A DNA stretch of 64,000 bases from an uncultured Spirochaetia bacterium (lineage in GTDB: Bacteria > Spirochaetota > Spirochaetia > CAKZLE01). This document shows positions 59,496-64,000 of the stretch, piece by piece; positions within the stretch are counted from its first letter, which is position 1; every line of letters starts with the position of its first letter. Location of the stretch: contig CAKZLE010000020.1 in assembly GCA_937125225.1 (NCBI GenBank), forward strand, positions 62,001 through 126,000, written 5' to 3'. Below the pieces are notes generated by a model that did not search any database, was not told the DNA's origin, and saw only the letters and a list, made by a program, of their open reading frames with translations. A program made the translations under genes and the position numbers.

Positions 59496-60806
59496 TTAGA
59501 ATAGGCTGGAATAGTTGTATAAGCGTTGAATATAAACTTCTAACGGAATCTCACAGGTATTGATCAGCAGCTTGTCATACCGATAGAACTCATTCCTGAT
59601 GGAGATAGTCGGGGTGAATCCTTCGAGATCATGACCCCGGTAATCCAAGGATTCTGTGATCTGAGAAAGCACTGGATACTCATCGATTGGAAGCTTTTGG
59701 TTTTCGAGGGGCATCAACAGTCCGAGTTGGCTGATCAGAAGTTTCTGAGTCTGTTCTGAGTAGAGAGTCCTCAGATACTCATATACGATATCCTTTTTCT
59801 CTGGTGAGAGAGAATCCTGGTTCACGGCCCAAACGAGACCTGCACTCTGTAGCAGTTGGATACCAGGGAAACTCATATCGGGATTCTGAAGATTCGCGAA
59901 ATACCCTACAGAATCAGTTCCGAGAGTGTCAGAGAACTCTTTCCAGTTCGCTATATCTGAGAGAAGTCCCGGTATCATAGCACTCTTCCCTGCAGCAAAA
60001 TGATCTTTCGCATAGTTGAAGTAGGGCATGAAGATTCCCTCACTATCGAGCCATCCCTCTTTTCGTAACTTGAGGATGAATCCCATGATCTTTTCGAAGT
60101 CAGGGGATGCGAATCCCTGTCCCTGTCTGTAGAAGGTCTCTATCTCCTTATCGCTGTAGTAGGTAGGTATGAGCATCCTTCTGATGAAGTCTGTGGTTAG
60201 GGGGCGGTTGTTCCCGGTTGCTATGGGAATGATCCCAGCATCATCGAGTTCTCTGCAGACATGATAGAAGTCATCGAAGGATCTCGGATAATCATCAGGG
60301 GAGAGTCCTGCCGCTTCGAATAGCTCCCTATTATAGTACCAGCCCATTCCCTGGATAGTGAAGGGAAGTGCCCTGACGATCCCTTCATCGTCTGTAGTCG
60401 TCTGGAGGACTCCCGGGAGGAAGTCTATCGTGGTTTCCATGAGAAAATCATCTAGAGATGAGAGATATGATTCGAACTCTATGTACTCAGCACCTGGATG
60501 CAGCATGAAGATATCAGGAGCGGTACCTGCGATCATGGCACTTTTCATCGTGTAGGTGAAATCCTCATCATTGAATCCAAGATGCTCTATGGTCACCTCT
60601 GGATGTAGTTTCATGAACTCTTTGTCAATCTTACTGAAGACTCTCTTTGTCGTAGGGTCGGTATATTTGAAGTCCCAGATGGTTAGGACCTGCTGTTCCT
60701 GAGAAGTGACCTCAGAATTCCCTGAGGCAATGATCCCAAAAGGGATCATGAGTAATATCATCAGAGAGATTGTGGAGATCATACTGAACCTGCTTCGTAT
60801 CTTCAA
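59496..60806 (-). CDS. CUT1-type substrate-binding protein b (paralogue; possible sensor subunit)
   Basis: This 436-residue protein is a diverged paralogue of the preceding binding protein; shared stretches are WDFKYT, IPIATGNN vs TPIISGNG, MPYF and GLLSDIANWKEF. I take the TTG at 60806 as start, with AGAGG 8 nt upstream and a signal peptide next (ISTISLMILLMIPFGIIASG); the ATG at 60860 has no such site and would put extra residues before the signal. It is the first gene of the operon and divergent from a membrane-anchored AraC regulator. Confidence 0.82.
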   Translation of the reverse strand: MKIRSRFSMISTISLMILLMIPFGIIASGNSEVTSQEQQVLTIWDFKYTDPTTKRVFSKIDKEFMKLHPEVTIEHLGFNDEDFTYTMKSAMIAGTAPDIFMLHPGAEYIEFESYLSSLDDFLMETTIDFLPGVLQTTTDDEGIVRALPFTIQGMGWYYNRELFEAAGLSPDDYPRSFDDFYHVCRELDDAGIIPIATGNNRPLTTDFIRRMLIPTYYSDKEIETFYRQGQGFASPDFEKIMGFILKLRKEGWLDSEGIFMPYFNYAKDHFAAGKSAMIPGLLSDIANWKEFSDTLGTDSVGYFANLQNPDMSFPGIQLLQSAGLVWAVNQDSLSPEKKDIVYEYLRTLYSEQTQKLLISQLGLLMPLENQKLPIDEYPVLSQITESLDYRGHDLEGFTPTISIRNEFYRYDKLLINTCEIPLEVYIQRLYNYSSLF

Positions 60807-60839
60807 TCTACTGTCCTCTCTATTGGAAATGCAAACCAC

Positions 60840-60868
60840 TCGCCATGGGAATGCTTCCATGATATACT
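60840..60868 (+). promoter_or_regulatory. Promoter of the AraC regulator, probably leaderless
   Basis: TCGCCA (60840-60845), 17-bp spacer and TATACT (60863-60868) end 6 bases before the GTG at 60875, where no Shine-Dalgarno is seen. Confidence 0.45.
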
Positions 60869-60874
60869 GAACCA

Positions 60875-62794
60875 GTGAAAAAAATCCATAATTATTTTAC
60901 GCTATTTCTCATTAGCTTCATGCTTCTCTGTCTCTTTATTATCGTGAACATGTTCTACCAAGGGCAGAGCAATCGGGTAAACTCCCTTGCGATGGAGTCT
61001 GTGGAGGTGCTTGCTGAATGGAATGACCTTGGAAACAGGAACTATGGGTTACTTGTTGATAGATTCACACAGTATGGCGACACCCCCGCTGAGGCCTTCA
61101 CAGAATGGGAAGAGGCCTTCCTCTCATTCGAGAAGGATCTTGATCAGTTCATCGGAAACCCCTCATTCAGTCGTCAACCGGAGATGCAAAGACGACTTGA
61201 TGGTGCTTATCGAGTCTGGAGATACACACGTGTCAGATTGAACACGGCGAATGAATACCTCACTGAGATCATTGAATCAGGACTTGGGGAGACGGTCTTC
61301 GTCAATGGGATGCTTCATACGATGTACCAGTTGAGAATGGAAGATCAACTATCTATCGAGGAGTTGCTTCTCCTAGAGGATGCCATCAATGCATTGGATA
61401 ATCTTGAGAAGGCCTCGGATGATTTTGATCTCCTGTTCAAGGTCATTATCGAAGATATGAAGGCTGATGGTCAACGCTATCTACAGAGGATGAGATTGCT
61501 GATCATTGCAATCTTTTCTGCAGCGGCCCTAGTACTCTTCCTCTCATACTACCTGCAACGATCAGTGAGTAGGAATCAGGAATCTAGAAGTGCTATCAAT
61601 CGGGAGAGAAGAAAGACTCTGTATAGGAATCTTCTTGAGAATAGTACTCAGGAGACGATTCAAGCTATCATTTCAGAGAAAGAGGAGATCTCAATTCCCC
61701 TTGAGCCAAAGGATCCCATTCTGTTGGTTCTTCTTCAGATCGATGATTTCAGGAAGTTCTCTCATGCGTTCAATATTGCAGAGCAGCAAGAGCTGATCAG
61801 TAATCTCTGTTCACGTTTTCTCGCATTTCTGAATATCCGAGAATGTCGAGCTGATCATCTCGAATATCATGATGATATGGTGGTATTCTTGATCAATGGA
61901 GAGACTGAAGAGGCTCTAGATGCCTTGAATCGAGAACTCATGGAGTGGTCCTCGATGAATTTCTGGGACCAGGAGTTCTCTTGCTCGATGACCATCGGAG
62001 AGGTCTATCTGGAACCCGAAGATATCGATCAGGAGTTCAGTGATCTCCTGAAGTTCTCTGAGTATCGTTATACCATGGGCAAACAGGCCCTGATTAAGAT
62101 CGAAGAGATTAAATCTCTCATACATGACCAGGAGTTCAAGTATCCGCAAGAGAAGGAACGCCAATTCTTGGAGGCCTGCAAAGCCCTTGATATCGCAGCA
62201 GTGAAGCGTATCAGTCATGAGATGCTCTCTTATGGGAGAGAGTTTGGTCCAGAATGTGCAAAACGGTTAGTCTTACGACTCTCTGCTGCTCAGAGCAATG
62301 TCATAGAGCAACTGATACGCAGTTTCAATATAGAACGCGAGGCTTCGGGGTCGACTACCAGGATCCTAGAGATTCAGGGGAGGGAGACTCTTGTAGAGGC
62401 TGAAGAGCTACTCTGTTCTGTGATAGAGAATATTATCGAGGTCTGTGATGACAAGCGTCATAACAAACAGGATCAGGTGATCATCAAGATCAAAGAGTTG
62501 ATCAAAGAGAACCTCACCGATTTCAACCTGTCTGCAGATATGATCGGAGATGAGTTCAAGCTCTCTGCATCCTATATCAATAGGGTATTCAAGCAGCAGA
62601 CTTCGATGAGTATTGCCGGATTCATCAATGACCAACGACTCGTTCGAGCTGATGAGTTGATCCTTGAAGGACATATTACCATCGCGGATGCAGCTGCAGC
62701 TGCTGGTTTTGCCAGTACAGGGACCTTCTTCCGTCTCTATAAGAAGAGATTCGGTCAGACTCCCGGAGAACGAGTCTCCGGAATCTTCTCCTAG
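60875..62794 (+). CDS. Membrane-anchored AraC-type regulator with degenerate GGDEF-like domain
   Basis: The 639-residue protein has a membrane helix at residues 8-28, an extracytoplasmic mostly helical domain to about 205, a second helix (about 207-227), a cytoplasmic GGDEF-like domain lacking the catalytic motif (LLVLLQIDDFRKFSHAFN region, about 285-420), and a C-terminal AraC helix-turn-helix pair (DFNLSADMIGDEFKLSASYI and FASTGTFFRLYKKRFGQTPG, about 545-639). It regulates without a phosphorelay, most likely the divergent importer operon. Start is GTG at 60875. The last 4 bases overlap the convergent UroD-like gene. Confidence 0.87.
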   Translation: MKKIHNYFTLFLISFMLLCLFIIVNMFYQGQSNRVNSLAMESVEVLAEWNDLGNRNYGLLVDRFTQYGDTPAEAFTEWEEAFLSFEKDLDQFIGNPSFSRQPEMQRRLDGAYRVWRYTRVRLNTANEYLTEIIESGLGETVFVNGMLHTMYQLRMEDQLSIEELLLLEDAINALDNLEKASDDFDLLFKVIIEDMKADGQRYLQRMRLLIIAIFSAAALVLFLSYYLQRSVSRNQESRSAINRERRKTLYRNLLENSTQETIQAIISEKEEISIPLEPKDPILLVLLQIDDFRKFSHAFNIAEQQELISNLCSRFLAFLNIRECRADHLEYHDDMVVFLINGETEEALDALNRELMEWSSMNFWDQEFSCSMTIGEVYLEPEDIDQEFSDLLKFSEYRYTMGKQALIKIEEIKSLIHDQEFKYPQEKERQFLEACKALDIAAVKRISHEMLSYGREFGPECAKRLVLRLSAAQSNVIEQLIRSFNIEREASGSTTRILEIQGRETLVEAEELLCSVIENIIEVCDDKRHNKQDQVIIKIKELIKENLTDFNLSADMIGDEFKLSASYINRVFKQQTSMSIAGFINDQRLVRADELILEGHITIADAAAAAGFASTGTFFRLYKKRFGQTPGERVSGIFS

Positions 62795-63858
62795 GAATAG
62801 TAGCTCTCAACCTCCCTTTCAAGTCTCTCAGCCTGCTTGAGTGTATCAATGAAGACCATGAGATACATTCCCTGTGGTCCTACAGCATCAAGTAAGGGAA
62901 CGACTTCCTCAGGTCTTATCCAGACAGCCTGTACACTTTTCCCTGCCTTTTTGATCTTCTGATACATCTCATACCAGTAAGGGTCTCCTCCCGGTGGAAT
63001 CTGTGGCCCCGGGGTGAATTCTAAAGCTGTGAGTGATTCGATCTCGAGTAAGGGGTCTATCGATCTTATCGCATCAGGGCCATCGACATGGTAGATGGAG
63101 TAATCTAGGTAATCACACTGTTCTCTGAGGTAGGGAACGACGAAATCATTGAACATCTGTGTCCCGATCATCGCTGCAGTATCGCAATGGGTGAGAGCGA
63201 TCTTTCCCGGCCCTCTGACCATGAAGTATCCTTGGGATGTCCACCCTTTCTCATCAATAAGAAGGGGTTGGAACTCCTCATAGACTTCGAAGAAGACTTG
63301 GTTGAGTTCCTTAAGCTTCTCATGTACCCATCCAGGATCAAGGATCATGTCCATCAAAAGATCCTGTACTCCCCGGAGTTCAGCAAGAACATCAAGGTTT
63401 GGAACTAAGGCAGGGAGTCCCACTTGATACCTTCCTCCTGAGATCTGCATCATCTTCTTATAGATCTCCATATGGCTTCTGAACCATCTGTTGTCCTTAT
63501 CGAAGCATAAAGGATAGTCATTCTCCGGAGAGAGGTCACTATGGTCGTACCAGATATTCGAAGATGTGAATGTTGGTTTAGCTCCCAAGTATAGAGCCAA
63601 GGGGAGGGTGTTGATATCAGGGATGGCTATCGATTGGATATCGAGAGGGAAACTCTTTGCCATGATACGATCATGTTCTCTTCTTACCACCGTATTCGGG
63701 TCTGAATAGTATCTCTCAAGATTCACCCCTTCAGGTGCCTCTTTCCCGAAATCATCGATAAGGCCGGTACCCCAGTGACCGATGACCATGTCAGTACCTT
63801 GCCACCATCCTAGCATATGTCTATCAGATATCACAGTGTTTTTCTTGATCAGATTCAT
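62791..63858 (-). CDS. UroD/MtaA-superfamily protein 3, lacking the His-x-Cys pair
   Basis: The 355-residue TIM-barrel protein is a distant UroD-like member. At the place of HHSCG in the others it has YHVDGPDA (His257, Asp259), with no cysteine, and true HemE motifs are absent. It lies beside the CUT1-GH31 operon and its AraC regulator, which it faces tail-to-tail. Its promoter must lie to the right; 142 bases to the window end hold no recognisable element. The reaction is unknown. Confidence 0.75.
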   Translation of the reverse strand: MNLIKKNTVISDRHMLGWWQGTDMVIGHWGTGLIDDFGKEAPEGVNLERYYSDPNTVVRREHDRIMAKSFPLDIQSIAIPDINTLPLALYLGAKPTFTSSNIWYDHSDLSPENDYPLCFDKDNRWFRSHMEIYKKMMQISGGRYQVGLPALVPNLDVLAELRGVQDLLMDMILDPGWVHEKLKELNQVFFEVYEEFQPLLIDEKGWTSQGYFMVRGPGKIALTHCDTAAMIGTQMFNDFVVPYLREQCDYLDYSIYHVDGPDAIRSIDPLLEIESLTALEFTPGPQIPPGGDPYWYEMYQKIKKAGKSVQAVWIRPEEVVPLLDAVGPQGMYLMVFIDTLKQAERLEREVESYYS

Positions 63859-64000
63859 CGAGCCTGCTCCTCATGTTGTTATTGCTCAATTGTCAGATGA
63901 TAGGTATGAGATGTATAGCTACAAATGAGGTTATATGTTCTAGATAAGTGATAAGTGATGTATCAAATCTGAGGATTACTGTTAAAAGCTGTTATGAGAG

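Noticed and set aside
63859-64000. Possible gene start at the right edge
   Set aside because: No reading frame with start signals or homology is visible; only an AT-rich leader for the UroD-like gene.

Overview
The window reads as a free-living, carbohydrate-using member of the Spirochaetota, probably near Sphaerochaeta or Spirochaeta. This is inferred from the type of its genes. Three sugar-importer binding proteins have signal peptides that end in A-G-G or A-A-G followed by a QE-rich stretch (such as AGGAQEE), a habit typical of spirochaetes. Three CUT1 sugar importers lack their own ATPase, and the gene set is rich in ABC transporters and metabolic enzymes. Base composition is moderate (about 45% GC by eye) and coding density is high. 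No gap exceeds 300 bases. I found no rRNA, tRNA, CRISPR array, prophage or insertion sequence.

Layout. 1-1205: end of a BmpA/YufPQ-type nucleoside or sugar ABC importer. 1275-4235: leuCD-type dehydratase facing a cupin/XRE-cupin pair. 4282-8497: thioredoxin, a secreted barrel-like protein, an unusual winged-helix/HAD/Sua5 triple fusion, and an orphan TrpX-type lipoprotein behind a twin operator. 8692-18337: a NarL-type two-component system followed by a CUT1 importer, an FGGY kinase, two UroD-like proteins and a methyltransferase; this is the best candidate for an undescribed catabolic system. 18425-22548: S1-domain protein, then a zinc-type znu operon headed by a ribbon-helix-helix regulator with a Cys/His tail. 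22553-28397: radical SAM protein, AraB-like kinase under a LacI-type operator, and a NitT/SsuABC-type importer.

28616-34843: second CUT1 importer with a HAD phosphatase and a YesMN-type two-component system. 34970-39133: metallohydrolase, SDR, creatininase-like protein and FAD dehydrogenase. 39161-42665: a DeoR regulator divergent from an MtnA-like isomerase, a class II aldolase and a purine nucleoside phosphorylase, a gene set that fits 5'-deoxynucleoside or nucleoside salvage to DHAP plus an aldehyde. 42868-53910: DEAD helicase, TRM11-like methyltransferase, ABC-2 exporter, a RecB-nuclease/DinG-helicase fusion, a monooxygenase-like protein, a DUF1566 lipoprotein, a C_GCAxxG protein and a MATE pump. 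54006-63858: third CUT1 importer with two paralogous binding proteins and a GH31 glycosidase, divergent from a membrane-anchored AraC regulator, with a third UroD-like gene next to it.

Recurring themes are sugar importers each tied to its own membrane sensor, UroD-like proteins beside two of the three importers, intercistronic hairpins after the binding-protein gene, and several genes whose -10 box lies 6-8 nt upstream of the start codon with no Shine-Dalgarno, suggesting leaderless mRNAs.
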